Source: Gemmatimonadaceae bacterium
GTDB lineage: Bacteria; Gemmatimonadota; Gemmatimonadetes; Gemmatimonadales; Gemmatimonadaceae
DNA length: 64,000 bases
Direction: 5' to 3'
NCBI GenBank assembly: GCA_035606695.1
Contig: DATNEW010000026.1
Coordinates: forward strand, 186,001-250,000
Part shown: positions 42,308 through 51,429 of the stretch, piece by piece
Layout: every line of letters begins with the position of its first letter
How positions within the stretch are numbered: the stretch's first letter is position 1
Made by a program: the position numbers and the translations under genes
The notes under the pieces: model-generated
What the model saw: the letters and a program-made list of their open reading frames with translations, nothing else
Databases searched by the model: none
Told to the model about the DNA's origin: nothing

Positions 42308-42826
42308 CTACGGCTTCCCGACTCTCGGCAACGAATCGGTCACAAACTGCCCGCCCACTTCTCGCCCCGCGACGTCCGTGACATCGATCATCGCCAGCCG
42401 AATCCGCGCATCCTCGCTCGCGCTACGCCGCGCGACGGTCAGCCCGAGCACCGCGCCGGACTGAATCCCCTCCGACGCCACGCCCGCGAACGACACTCGC
42501 CCGGCCACGGTGGTGTTCTCGATGCGTGTTCCACCGCTCGGTCGCTCTACGCGCACGACGCGGATCGAGACCGGCAGCGTCAGCTCGCCGTGATAGCCCC
42601 CCACGCGCAACCGCGGCGCATCGCTCACCAGGCAGATCGTGATCGTCGCCAGCGTGTCCGTCGCGGTGACGCGGTCCACCACGGCGAACGCGTGGGCCGC
42701 CGGTCCTCCGCCGCCCGCGCACGCATTCAACGCCGGTGCGGCGGGCGCGGGGAAGTGCGCATGGACGAGCCAAAGGAGCGAGCCAAGAAAGCGAAGCACG
42801 TGAAATTCGGGTGAGTTCGACCGCAT
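42308..42826 (-). CDS. Exported protein of unknown function
   Basis: The 172-residue product has a hydrophobic N-terminal segment (LRFLGSLLWLVHAHF) and then PALNACAGGGG, which may be a lipobox or simple cleavage region. The mature part is a beta-sandwich (ITICLVSDAPRLRVGGYHGE, LPVSIRVVRVERPSGGTRIE), reminiscent of cohesin-like folds. No family is named with confidence. It ends at the bidirectional terminator inside the palindromic element. Confidence 0.6.
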   Translation of the reverse strand: MRSNSPEFHVLRFLGSLLWLVHAHFPAPAAPALNACAGGGGPAAHAFAVVDRVTATDTLATITICLVSDAPRLRVGGYHGELTLPVSIRVVRVERPSGGTRIENTTVAGRVSFAGVASEGIQSGAVLGLTVARRSASEDARIRLAMIDVTDVAGREVGGQFVTDSLPRVGKP

Positions 42827-42930
42827 ATTACGCGCGCGCGGTAAAATCTTCGTGACTCGCCGGTTAACCCATGGTAAACTGACTGCTGCTTTGCTCTTGC
42901 GGGTCCGCGTCCAGGCGATAACCTCTCCCC

Positions 42931-45852
42931 ATGAATGTGCCCGCCGACGCCGAACGTGTGATCACGCTGCTGGGCGGCGCCGGCATTCACGCCGGCGCCA
43001 CGCCAGTCAGCGGGCGCGCCACGCACCGGCATCCGCTGGCGCTCATCGCGTTTTTGATCGTCAGCGCCGGCCGTGGCGTCACGCGGGACAAGCTCATCGC
43101 GCTGCTCTGGCCCGAGCGCGACGCCGAGTCGGCGCGCAATCTCCTTAAGGTCAACGTGCACGAGTTGCGCAAGGAGCTTGGCGACTCCGCGATTCGTTCC
43201 ATCGGCGATCAACTGAGCGCTGATCTCTCACAGCTCTCGTGCGACGTCATCGATTTCCACGCGGCGATCGCGCGCGGTGACGATGCATCCGCCGTGGCGG
43301 TGTATCACGGTCCGCTCCTCGACGGATTCTTCATCAAGGACTCACCCGAGTTCGAGCAGTGGGTGGATCGCGAACGCACGCGTCTCGCCGCGACGTACGG
43401 CGCGGCGCTCGACCGGCTCGCGACCGCCGCCGAATCGCGCGGCGATCTCGAAGCGGCCGTGAAGTGGCGCCGTGCGCACGCGACTCACGATCCCTATCAT
43501 CCCGACGTCGCGCATCGTCTCGTCCAAACGCTCGCCGCGGCGGGCGATCGCACCGGCGCGATTCAATTCGCCGAGGCGTACGTGGAGCGCCGCAAGCGCG
43601 ACTTCGATCTGAGCGACGAGCACGAGATCGTGGCGATCGCCAGGCAATTGCGGAGCGCGTATTCACCGCCCGCGCCGGCGGCGAAGCTGGCAACACCCGC
43701 AACACCCGCATCACCCGCAACACCCGCATCACCCGCAACACCGGCATCACCCGCAACACCGGCAGCAGCGACCGCGCTGCCGATGGCGGAGCCTGCGTCG
43801 CAACCGCTTGTCCTCGCGCCGCGCGCGACAAACCGGCGACGGCTCGTCGCGCGCGGCGCGACGGGCATCGTCACCCTCGCCGCGGTTGTTGGCGTCGTGC
43901 TGCTCGCGCGTTTGGGCGGACGAGCGAAGCCGGTGATGCGCGGCGGCCCCGCGCTCGTTGCAGTCGTGCCGTTCCACGTCGTCGGTCGCGACTCCGCGTT
44001 GCGCGACGGACTGTTCGATTTGCTGTCGTCACGCTTCACGGGCGAAGCCGGGCTCACGTCGATCGATCCACGCCTGGTCGCCCAATCGTGGAACGCCGCA
44101 TCGAAGTCCGGGCCGCCGTCGGTCGACGAAACGCTTCGGTTGGCGCGAGGACTCGGCGCGGCGCGCGTGGTCGCCGGCGAGATCGTCAGCGCGAGTGATT
44201 CAACGGCGATCGCCGCGCGACTCTACGACGTCGCGACGGGCAAGGTCGTCGCCGCGGCGCGCGCGGATGCATCGCTCGCCAGCTCGCCGAGCGGGATCGC
44301 CGATCGACTGAGCATCGAGTTGCTCGCACGTGCGGCGGGCGAGCCGGACGACCGCATTCCCGAGCTCGTGAATCGGCCGCTGATCGCGGCGCGCAAATAT
44401 GTCGCCGCGCAGCTCGCGTACAAGTCCGCGCGCTACGCCGAGGCGGAACGTCTCTACGCGCAGGCGCTCGACGCGGACTCGACGTTCGGCGCGGCGGGCC
44501 TCGGGTTGGCGATGGCGAACAGCTGGACGGTCATCAACGATCACTACGGGCAGGGCCGCGACGCGGCGATGCATCATCTTGCCGCGATGAGCGATCGCGA
44601 TCGCGCGTTCGCGATCGCGTTCTTCGGGCCCGATCCCGCGCTTGGGCCCGCGCAACCGGCGCCCGTGTATCTCAAGCGCTGGGAAGATCTCGTCGAGAAG
44701 TATCCCGATTGGACCGAGGCCTGGTACCAACTCGGCGATCGCTACTATCACTACGGCGGGCTGTCCGGTCTTGCCGATGCACCCGACCGCGCGCTCACCG
44801 CGTTCCGTCGCGCGCTCGCGCAGGACTCGACGTTCGCGGCGCCGTTGCATCATCTCGTCGAGTTGTACGCGGCGCACGGCGATCTTTCGAGTTTACGAAC
44901 AGTCGGCGCGCGATACTTCGCCGCGAATCCCACCGTCGATCGCGACCGATCCGCCATCGGGTGGGAAATGGCGACGGCGTTGGGCGACGCGGGTTGGCTG
45001 CGGCGCATCCGCGCGAACGTCGACAGCATGCCGCGCGAGGATCTGACGCGCATCGTGTGGGTGACCGACGCGAACGGCTGGCCGGCCGCCGACGCCGAGC
45101 GTGCGGCCACGCTCGTCGATCGAAAGGCCGGCACGGTAAGCGAGCACGAACACGCGGCGATCCTGCTGTTCGCCTTGAGCATGAATCGCGGACATGAGCA
45201 GGAGGCGCGTGTGGCTGCCGCCGCACTCGGCGCACAGTTTCCCGATCGTCCGGTGAGCGCGCTCTGGGACCTGTACGGCGCGATGTTCGGCGACGGAGAC
45301 ACGGCGCTCGCGGCTGACGCCGCGCGACGTCTCGAGGAGTTCGCGCGCGCGTCGAACGCGGGCGATCACGTGCGGCGGGATCAACACGACCAGGCGGCGT
45401 GTCTGCTCGGCGTCTATCGAGCGACGCGCAACGATCTCGCGGCCGCGCGCACGGCGTTCGATCGGGTGACGGCGGATGCGCGCGCCGAAGACAATAATTT
45501 CGCCAAGCGAAACGCCGACGTGTGCCTGGCGATGCTGTCGGCGACGATCGCGACGACGGCCAGAGCGTCCGATGCACGGCTCGAGGTCGCGCGACTCGAC
45601 ACGATTCTCCTGCGCGAGCGCGTGCCGCCGCACGTCATTCTCGAGGCGGGTACGCTCCTCGCGGCGCGTCTGCACGCCGCGCTCGGCGATACGGCCGCGG
45701 CGCTCGTTGCCGCGCGGCGGCGCGAACATCTCACGGGCGAGCCGCTGTTTCTCTCATCGGAGCTGCGGCTCGAGTCTCAGTTCGCGCGAGCGACTCGCGA
45801 CACCGCCGATGCGACGCGCGCGGCGGCGCGGCTGGCGGCGTTGCGGCGTTAG
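42931..45852 (+). CDS. BTAD regulator fused to a membrane segment, TolB-like domain and TPR repeats
   Basis: The 973-residue protein begins with a winged-helix DNA-binding domain (RDKLIALLWPERDAESARNL, LKVNVHELRKELG) and a BTAD-type helical domain (YHGPLLDGFFIKDSPEFEQW, AVKWRRAHATHDPYHPDVAH). A Thr/Pro/Ala linker made of 9-residue-scale repeats precedes a membrane helix (GIVTLAAVVGVVLLARLGG). Behind it lie a TolB-N-like domain (VAVVPFHVVGRDSALRDGLF) and a long TPR-like region. This layout is frequent in Gemmatimonadota and implies a membrane-bound sensor-regulator. No operon partner is obvious; a large inverted repeat follows at 45901. Confidence 0.88.
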   Translation: MNVPADAERVITLLGGAGIHAGATPVSGRATHRHPLALIAFLIVSAGRGVTRDKLIALLWPERDAESARNLLKVNVHELRKELGDSAIRSIGDQLSADLSQLSCDVIDFHAAIARGDDASAVAVYHGPLLDGFFIKDSPEFEQWVDRERTRLAATYGAALDRLATAAESRGDLEAAVKWRRAHATHDPYHPDVAHRLVQTLAAAGDRTGAIQFAEAYVERRKRDFDLSDEHEIVAIARQLRSAYSPPAPAAKLATPATPASPATPASPATPASPATPAAATALPMAEPASQPLVLAPRATNRRRLVARGATGIVTLAAVVGVVLLARLGGRAKPVMRGGPALVAVVPFHVVGRDSALRDGLFDLLSSRFTGEAGLTSIDPRLVAQSWNAASKSGPPSVDETLRLARGLGAARVVAGEIVSASDSTAIAARLYDVATGKVVAAARADASLASSPSGIADRLSIELLARAAGEPDDRIPELVNRPLIAARKYVAAQLAYKSARYAEAERLYAQALDADSTFGAAGLGLAMANSWTVINDHYGQGRDAAMHHLAAMSDRDRAFAIAFFGPDPALGPAQPAPVYLKRWEDLVEKYPDWTEAWYQLGDRYYHYGGLSGLADAPDRALTAFRRALAQDSTFAAPLHHLVELYAAHGDLSSLRTVGARYFAANPTVDRDRSAIGWEMATALGDAGWLRRIRANVDSMPREDLTRIVWVTDANGWPAADAERAATLVDRKAGTVSEHEHAAILLFALSMNRGHEQEARVAAAALGAQFPDRPVSALWDLYGAMFGDGDTALAADAARRLEEFARASNAGDHVRRDQHDQAACLLGVYRATRNDLAAARTAFDRVTADARAEDNNFAKRNADVCLAMLSATIATTARASDARLEVARLDTILLRERVPPHVILEAGTLLAARLHAALGDTAAALVAARRREHLTGEPLFLSSELRLESQFARATRDTADATRAAARLAALRR
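43691..43765 (+). repeat. Tandem repeat encoding the Pro-Ala-Thr linker
   Basis: Nine-base units of the type ACACCCGCA and TCACCCGCA alternate about eight times and encode repeated TPA/SPA in the linker before the membrane helix of the BTAD regulator. Unit number is likely to vary between strains. Confidence 0.85.
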
Positions 45853-45900
45853 GGTCCGGCGCGCGTCCGGACAGATCCCGGCGCGGCGGTCAAGCGGGAC

Positions 45901-45976
45901 GGTGCCCGCCGCGGCAGCGAGTGCAATAGTGCCGATACTGCCGGGCACTATTGCCACGCCTGCCGCTCTGGGCACC
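45901..45976. repeat. 33-bp-arm inverted repeat
   Basis: The arms start GGTGCCCGCCGCGGCAG and end with GCAATAGTGCC; the right arm is the imperfect complement (about 27 of 33 positions), with a 10-base loop. It lies 48 bases after the BTAD regulator stop and may act as a terminator or stabiliser. No T-tract follows. Confidence 0.7.
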
Positions 45977-46021
45977 GTTCCGCCTCCTCGCATCGGGCCA
46001 CGTCGGCCCGACGCCACTATT

Positions 46022-46147
46022 TCATCTGCGGTCGCGGCCCGAGCCGATCGCGACGCCCGCGTCGAAGGTGTTGCCGCCGGCGAGCAACCGTGCCAGTTCG
46101 TGTCCTACTTGCCGCTTGAGCTCCGGGACCGGATCGACGTAGCGCAT
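46022..46147 (-). pseudogene. Possible remnant of a helix-turn-helix protein
   Basis: A 41-residue frame starts MRYVDPVPELKRQVGHELAR and ends shortly after LLAGGNTFDAGVAIG. The ELKRQVGHELARLLAG part looks like the first helices of short XRE/HigA-type proteins, with the DNA-recognition helix missing. Evidence is weak. Confidence 0.25.
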
Positions 46148-46229
46148 GCGCGGACGATATGCGTAACACGCGGGCCGGACGTCAGCGTTTGAACGCCCGT
46201 ACAACTCATTCGCCGCAAAGAGGCAAGGA

Positions 46230-46257
46230 GCGCGGGGCGGGCACGCCCGCCCCGCGC
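46230..46257. terminator. Perfect GC-rich hairpin
   Basis: GCGCGGGGCGGGC and GCCCGCCCCGCGC flank the two-base loop AC. There is no T-tract. It lies between the convergent BTAD and LVIVD genes. Confidence 0.4.
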
Positions 46258-46283
46258 GACTCGGGCGCGACCACAGCGAGAAT

Positions 46284-46314
46284 GCAAAACGGGCCGGCGC
46301 AGAACGCCGGCCCG
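46284..46314 (-). terminator. Intrinsic terminator of the LVIVD operon
   Basis: On the minus strand CGGGCCGGCG and CGCCGGCCCG pair around a 5-base loop and are followed by TTTTGC. It lies 25 bases past the stop of the last operon gene. Confidence 0.75.
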
Positions 46315-46338
46315 CATGCACTGCGCACTTACAAAGGC

Positions 46339-48357
46339 CTAGTGCGACGAAGCCAGATCCCGGAGCGACTGCGCCAGCCATTGCACGCGCTGAGGATCCG
46401 TCGAGCCGCTCTCGTACTCTCTGACCTTGCCGGCTAGCGCGTTCAGCGCCGCACTGCGCGCCGACCCGGACGCGGCCTCGGCGCTCGTCAGCGCACTCCG
46501 AACCGACGCGACCTGGTCCGCCGAGAGCCCGTGCCACCGCTCGAGCTGGTCGGTGTACGAGCGCGACAGCGCGAACGACGCCGGCCACACGAACTTCGGC
46601 TGGTCCTGCACGTTCAGGAACTCGAAGTGCACCGACTTCGCCGCATCGATCTCGTTCTGGCTGATCGCCGGGCTCGGCGTCAGTTCGAACACGTCGAGGC
46701 CGCGCTGCATCTCCGAGCCGATGATGTGGCCGTTGTACCAGTACGCCGACCAGTAGCCGCCGCCGCGCAGGCGCGTCGGATCGTTCGGGCCGCGGTCGAA
46801 GAACGCGATCTCGTGCGGATGGCGCGGATCGGTCCATTCGAACACGCTCATGCCGCCCTGATACCACGCCTGCACCATGATCGTGCGGCCCGGGATCGGG
46901 ATGAGCGAGCCGTTGTGCGCCACGCAGTTCTCGTACTTGGTCTGTGGCGCCGGCAGCTTGTAGTAACTCTGAAATACCATTTGCTTATTCACGATCTTGA
47001 AAATCGCGTCGGCGCCCCAGTTCTTCGGGTCGCCGGCACGGCAGTAGGCCGCGCCGCCGCCGCCCCACTCGTCCGAGAACAACACCATCGAGCCGTCGTT
47101 CGAGAACGTGGCCGAGTGCCAGAACGAGAAGTTGGAGTCGGCCACCGCCGCGATACGCTGCGGATGCGCCGCGTCGTGAATGTCGAGCAAGAGACCCATG
47201 CCGGCGCACGCGCCGCCCGCCAGACCAACGTCCGGGTACACCGTGATGTCGTGGCACTGCGTGAGCACGCGCGGCGCGAACGGCGACGCCACACCGTACT
47301 GCTTCGCGAGGTCGGTGACCTTCGCCCGGTACGGCACGCTGTCGGCCGCCGTCATCGGCTTCGGCAGCGCGTTCATCGCGTTCTGGAAATTCACTCGCGC
47401 CGAATCCTCGCGCGTCACCGGCGGTCCGTTGTTGCCGCGACCGCGGCCGCCGCGGCCACCCCGGCCGGCGTTCGCGTCGAGCAGGCCCTGTCGGATCGAA
47501 TCGGCACGCGCGCGATTCGCCGCCGTATCCGCCGGCGAATCACCATGCGCGCGGATGTACGGCAGTCCGCCTTCCTCGCCGTTCGCCGAGAAGATGCGCG
47601 GCGACGTCACGATGTGCGCCTGCTCCGGATGCGCCAGCGGGATCTGAATCACTTCGATGCGGAATTCCGCCGTGTTCGGATCGTTCGGGTTCGAGACGCA
47701 CCCCGGCAGCTCCTCGGCCGGACGCACGGTCGACGTCCCCGAGATGTACACGTAGATGTTGTTCGGATCGTGCGGATCGTGCACCACCGTATGCGTGTGC
47801 GAGCCGCGGCACGTCTGCACGTTGGCCAGATATCTCGGATGCGAGATATCCGAGATGTCGAAGATGCGAAGCCCGCGAATGCGCTCCTTGCTCACCGGCG
47901 CGGTCGGCGCCTGCGTGCCGCAGTCGAGGCGCGCGGTCGGCGCTTCGGCCGAGACGAACAGCAGGTTCTTCCAGACGGAGACGTCGCTCTGCGACGCCGG
48001 ACACAGCGTCGCATCGCGCAGGCGCGGCTGCGCCGGATTCGAGATGTCCCAGATCTGGAAGCCGTTGTAGTTGCCCTGAATGACGTCGGTGCCGCTGAAC
48101 GCCAGATCGGAGTTGGTGATGCCGGCGAATCCTTCGGGCGCCGGCGTGTGCGAGACCATGCGCATGTTCCAGATCGCCTCGCCGGCGTCCTGGAGACCGC
48201 CCTTGAGATCGACGCGCGGATCGGGCGACGGGGCGACGACGAGCGGCGCCGACATGTCCGGACCCGTCGACCCGGACTGCATGACCGACGTGGACGATGT
48301 CTTCGTGCACGCCGCGGCGACGAAGACGGCGGGAATGAGAATGCGGAGTGACTTCAT
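46339..48357 (-). CDS. LVIVD-repeat lipoprotein
   Basis: The 672-residue protein has a lipobox (LIPAVFVAAACTK) and LVIVD-type beta-propeller repeats: YNGFQIWDISNPAQPRLRDA, GLRIFDISDISHPRYLANVQ, GGMSVFEWTDPRHPHEIAFF and GLDVFEL. A Gly/Arg-rich insert (GRGGRGGRGRG) sits in the middle. Two histidine-rich patches (GSHTHTVVHDPHDPNN, LTQCHDITVYPD) may bind metal. The C-terminal 70 residues are helical. It is the last gene of a tight minus-strand operon with DUF305, FmdB and ankyrin genes; its role is unknown but is envelope-located. Confidence 0.85.
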   Translation of the reverse strand: MKSLRILIPAVFVAAACTKTSSTSVMQSGSTGPDMSAPLVVAPSPDPRVDLKGGLQDAGEAIWNMRMVSHTPAPEGFAGITNSDLAFSGTDVIQGNYNGFQIWDISNPAQPRLRDATLCPASQSDVSVWKNLLFVSAEAPTARLDCGTQAPTAPVSKERIRGLRIFDISDISHPRYLANVQTCRGSHTHTVVHDPHDPNNIYVYISGTSTVRPAEELPGCVSNPNDPNTAEFRIEVIQIPLAHPEQAHIVTSPRIFSANGEEGGLPYIRAHGDSPADTAANRARADSIRQGLLDANAGRGGRGGRGRGNNGPPVTREDSARVNFQNAMNALPKPMTAADSVPYRAKVTDLAKQYGVASPFAPRVLTQCHDITVYPDVGLAGGACAGMGLLLDIHDAAHPQRIAAVADSNFSFWHSATFSNDGSMVLFSDEWGGGGAAYCRAGDPKNWGADAIFKIVNKQMVFQSYYKLPAPQTKYENCVAHNGSLIPIPGRTIMVQAWYQGGMSVFEWTDPRHPHEIAFFDRGPNDPTRLRGGGYWSAYWYNGHIIGSEMQRGLDVFELTPSPAISQNEIDAAKSVHFEFLNVQDQPKFVWPASFALSRSYTDQLERWHGLSADQVASVRSALTSAEAASGSARSAALNALAGKVREYESGSTDPQRVQWLAQSLRDLASSH

Positions 48358-48380
48358 TGGAATGGGGAGGGAGGAGGGAA

Positions 48381-49037
48381 CTATCTGCTTCCGGCCTTCA
48401 TGGCGTCCAGCATCTGCTGCATCCGATCGATCTCCGTCGACTGATCGGCCTGTACGTCATTCGCAAACTTGAATACGATCTCGTCCTGCGCCGCCGCCGG
48501 CGTGGCCAGCAACGTATCGACCATCTGAATCGCGCCGCGGTGGTGCTGAATCATGTAGGTCAGGAAGAGACGGTCGAACTCGGGACCGCGCGCGGCGTCG
48601 AGCTGCTTCATCTGCTCCGGCGTCAACATGCCGGGCATGATGTGGCTCTGCATCCCGGACATTCCCGACATGCCGGGCATGCCGCCCATGTCGTCGGCGT
48701 CGGGATTGGGCACCGGCTGATTGCGATCCCTCAACCAGTCCGACATCAACCCGATCTCGGCGGTCTGCGCCATGGCGACGCGGCCGCAATAGATCTGGAG
48801 CGCCGGACTCGCGCCGTGCGACGGCGCCCAGTTGGCCATCTTCACGGCTTGCGCGTGATGGTAGATCATGCCCGACATGAACCCGATGTCGGCCTTGGTG
48901 TACGGGCGGCGAATGCTGTCCTGGCGTGCCTGCTCGACGCCGGACATCGGCGCCTGCGCATCGGCCGCTCGTGGGAGCGCCCAGGTGACGAGAACGAGCG
49001 CGCAGCCGGTGGCGGCGCGAAAGAGGAGCGGGAACAT
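48381..49037 (-). CDS. DUF305 domain protein, exported
   Basis: The 218-residue protein has a signal peptide (CALVLVTWALPRAADA). The DUF305 four-helix domain shows its paired histidine motifs: GFMSGMIYHHAQAVKMANWA and FLTYMIQHHRGAIQMVDTLL. A Met/Gly-rich stretch (GGMPGMSGMSGMQSHIMPGM) between them resembles copper-binding sequences. DUF305 proteins are often linked to copper handling. The Met at 49037 begins the signal peptide; the longer frame runs back through the FmdB gene and is rejected. The gene lies 11 bases after FmdB and 23 bases before LVIVD. Confidence 0.87.
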   Translation of the reverse strand: MFPLLFRAATGCALVLVTWALPRAADAQAPMSGVEQARQDSIRRPYTKADIGFMSGMIYHHAQAVKMANWAPSHGASPALQIYCGRVAMAQTAEIGLMSDWLRDRNQPVPNPDADDMGGMPGMSGMSGMQSHIMPGMLTPEQMKQLDAARGPEFDRLFLTYMIQHHRGAIQMVDTLLATPAAAQDEIVFKFANDVQADQSTEIDRMQQMLDAMKAGSR

Positions 49038-49048
49038 GATATGCCTGC

Positions 49049-49291
49049 CTAGTCGTGATTCAGTTCGTACTGCCGTTGCGCGTGCTCGCGCTCCTTGCCC
49101 TGCGCCTTGTCCCGCGCGCGTGCGGCACGCATCGCCTTGTCGTGCGTGCCTTGGGACTTGATGGCCGGAAGCGAAAACTGCTTCTCGAGCTCCTCGCTTC
49201 CGCACTCGGGACACGACGGGATCTTCGCGCCCCGAATGAAGACCTCGAACGCGTGCGAGCAGGAACGACAGCGATAATCGAAGATGGGCAT
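49049..49291 (-). CDS. FmdB-type zinc-ribbon protein
   Basis: The 80-residue product starts MPIFDYRCRSCSHAFEVFIR and carries CxxC pairs in YRCRSCS and PSCPECGSEELE, the FmdB/CxxC_CxxC_SSSS ribbon. The tail is a charged helix (KAMRAARARDKAQGKEREHA). Members are thought to be regulatory or assembly factors. It lies 22 bases after the ankyrin gene and 11 before DUF305 in the operon. Confidence 0.85.
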   Translation of the reverse strand: MPIFDYRCRSCSHAFEVFIRGAKIPSCPECGSEELEKQFSLPAIKSQGTHDKAMRAARARDKAQGKEREHAQRQYELNHD

Positions 49292-49313
49292 GCTTCCGAG
49301 TTACCTCGTTACC

Positions 49314-51416
49314 TCACCAACAAGATACACAATGGTGCGTGTTCTTTGCGCCCAGCTTCTCGAGCAGCTTGATCGTGTCGGGAATCGGGCTGAGTCGCTG
49401 CACCGGGCCGTTCGCCATGTCGAGCGTCGTGCGCCCGTTGCGCGCGACCGCGCGCACATCGGCGCCGTGCGCCACGAGATACAGAATCATCTCGTTGTCG
49501 CCGCGCGCCGCGGCGTGATGCAGCGGCGTGTAGCCGTTGTTGTCGCGCGCGTTCACGTCGGCGTGCAACTCTTCGACGAGATACCGCATCGCCGGCATCC
49601 AGCCATCGGGCGCGTGACGATGCGAGTTGCCGGCGAAACCGTTGCCGTAGCCGACGCCCGCCGCCGCGTGAATCGGATACACGCCGATGCCGGGCGGGAC
49701 GGCCTTCGCGGCTGAATCGATCTCGGGATCGAGAATGGGTGCCGCAATCTGTCCGCGGCCGCCTCCACCACCGCGCGGCGCGCGCGCCGCACCGCCGGCC
49801 GAATCACCGGGCGCGCCGCCGCCGCCGCCACCGCCACCGCCGCCACCACGACGTCCGCCGCCGCCACGCCCGCCGCGGCCACCCGCCGCCGCGACACGCT
49901 GGCTGGGCAGATTCGGATCCGCGCCGTACTTCACGAGCAGTTTCATCGCGTCGACGTCGACGGCGTACGCGGCGCGCCAGAACGCCGTCGTGCCCTCGAT
50001 GTTCTCGAGGCCGCAGTTGGCGTTGCCACAATTGTTATATGCGAAGTACCACGGCTGCGCGGTCAACCGCATGTTGGGATTCGCCTTCGCGTCGAGCAGC
50101 GCCTTCATGAGCTCCAGGTACGACGTCTTCTGCACCTGGATCGCTTCGGGCTGCGGATAGCGGGACTTGGGCGCCCACTGCGTGTTGATCGCCGCGTAGA
50201 GCGGTGTCATGCCGTTCGTCGCCGCGAGGTTCGGATCGGCGCCGCGCTTGATCAGCTCCATCGCCACGTCGAACTGGCCGTTGATCACCGCGAGATTGAG
50301 CGGCGTCGTGTGATCGACCACCGTCGCATCGTTGATGTTCGCGCCGCCATCGAGCAGCGCGACGACCGACGCGAGATTGCCCTGGCGTACCGCGTGATCG
50401 AGCGCCGACAATCCACCGACGCCGCCGACCGCGTTCGCGAATCCGGCGACGCCGCCGTTCAGCGTATCGACCTGCTCGACCGCCGGGCCCTTCGCCGACT
50501 TGGGATCGAGCAGCACGGTGCGGCCCGAGTCGATCGCGATCTGAATCTGCGACGGCGTGAACGGTCCTTTGGGTTGCGGGGTGCGCGGTCCGCGGCCAAA
50601 CGAAACGCGCGCCTGTTGCTGGACCGCATTGCCGTAGCCGGAATTGGCCGCATCCTGCGCCGCGGTGGCTTGCTGCGCGACCTGCGCGGCCGAGTCTCGC
50701 TTGAACGCGTTCATGATCGAATCGCGCACGGCCTTGGGCTCGAACGAGAGCAGCACCTCGTTCCGCTTTTTCTCCGCGGCCTGCTCGCGCGCCGTTTCTT
50801 CCTGCACGCTTTGCACGCGGGTGTGCACCGAGACGTCCGCGCCGTTCTTCAACAGCACCTTGATGGCGTCGGCGCGGTTGAACTCCGCCGCGAAGACGAG
50901 CGGGGTCTGCCCCCACGCGGCTTCCTTGAGGTTGGGATCGGCGCCGGCCTTGATCAGCAACTCCACCGCTTCGGGATTGCCCGCCGCCGCGGCGAAGTGG
51001 AGCGCGGTCGCCCCCGTCGCGGTCATCGCCTTGGCGTCGCTGCCGGCCTCGAGCAGCTCGTTGATGACGTTCGGGTTGCCGGACTTGGCCGCGATGTGCA
51101 GCGGCGTGTACGCGCCGATGCGCGTCGTGGCCTTGAGGCTCGCGTGCGCCTTGATCAACGCGCTCGCGAGCTCGGCATCGCCATGCTCGGCGGCCCAGTG
51201 CAGCGCCGTCATGCCGTCGCCCTGCGCGACGTTCACGTCGGCGCCCTGCGCGATGAGCTTCTTCACCGCGCCGTCGTCTCCGCGCATGGCCGCGTCGGCA
51301 ACCGCGGACGTCTTCGGCGCGGGAAGCTTGAGGGACATGGCCTTCCGGGTGTCCTGACCATGAACGGGACCGGCCGCAACGATGCAGATGAGCGCGGCTA
51401 GCTGCGTACGATTCAT
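49314..51416 (-). CDS. Exported ankyrin-repeat protein
   Basis: The 700-residue protein starts MNRTQLAALICIVAAGPVHG (signal peptide) and holds at least eight ankyrin repeats in two blocks: DGMTALHWAAEHGDAELASA, TPLHIAAKSGNPNVINELLE and ATALHFAAAAGNPEAVELLI in the first, VDHTTPLNLAVINGQFDVAM and GYTPLHHAAARGDNEMILYL in the second. A poly-Gly/Arg tract lies near residue 560. Ankyrins bind proteins; an exported one suggests a periplasmic scaffold. The upstream Met at 51464 lies in the palindromic element and is rejected. This is the first gene of the operon with FmdB, DUF305 and LVIVD. Confidence 0.88.
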   Translation of the reverse strand: MNRTQLAALICIVAAGPVHGQDTRKAMSLKLPAPKTSAVADAAMRGDDGAVKKLIAQGADVNVAQGDGMTALHWAAEHGDAELASALIKAHASLKATTRIGAYTPLHIAAKSGNPNVINELLEAGSDAKAMTATGATALHFAAAAGNPEAVELLIKAGADPNLKEAAWGQTPLVFAAEFNRADAIKVLLKNGADVSVHTRVQSVQEETAREQAAEKKRNEVLLSFEPKAVRDSIMNAFKRDSAAQVAQQATAAQDAANSGYGNAVQQQARVSFGRGPRTPQPKGPFTPSQIQIAIDSGRTVLLDPKSAKGPAVEQVDTLNGGVAGFANAVGGVGGLSALDHAVRQGNLASVVALLDGGANINDATVVDHTTPLNLAVINGQFDVAMELIKRGADPNLAATNGMTPLYAAINTQWAPKSRYPQPEAIQVQKTSYLELMKALLDAKANPNMRLTAQPWYFAYNNCGNANCGLENIEGTTAFWRAAYAVDVDAMKLLVKYGADPNLPSQRVAAAGGRGGRGGGGRRGGGGGGGGGGGAPGDSAGGAARAPRGGGGGRGQIAAPILDPEIDSAAKAVPPGIGVYPIHAAAGVGYGNGFAGNSHRHAPDGWMPAMRYLVEELHADVNARDNNGYTPLHHAAARGDNEMILYLVAHGADVRAVARNGRTTLDMANGPVQRLSPIPDTIKLLEKLGAKNTHHCVSCW

Positions 51417-51429
51417 AAAGTCCTCAATG

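Larger units (their letters stand above)
45853..46338. other. 486-bp gene-free stretch between convergent genes
   Basis: It contains a large inverted repeat (45901-45976), a possible 41-residue remnant (46022-46147, minus), a GC-rich hairpin (46230-46257) and the terminator of the LVIVD gene (46284-46314). No full gene is supported. Confidence 0.6.

Noticed and set aside
46531-48351. A 606-codon plus-strand frame opposite the LVIVD gene
   Set aside because: Arg-rich shadow in GC-rich DNA; the minus-strand frame has lipobox and repeats.
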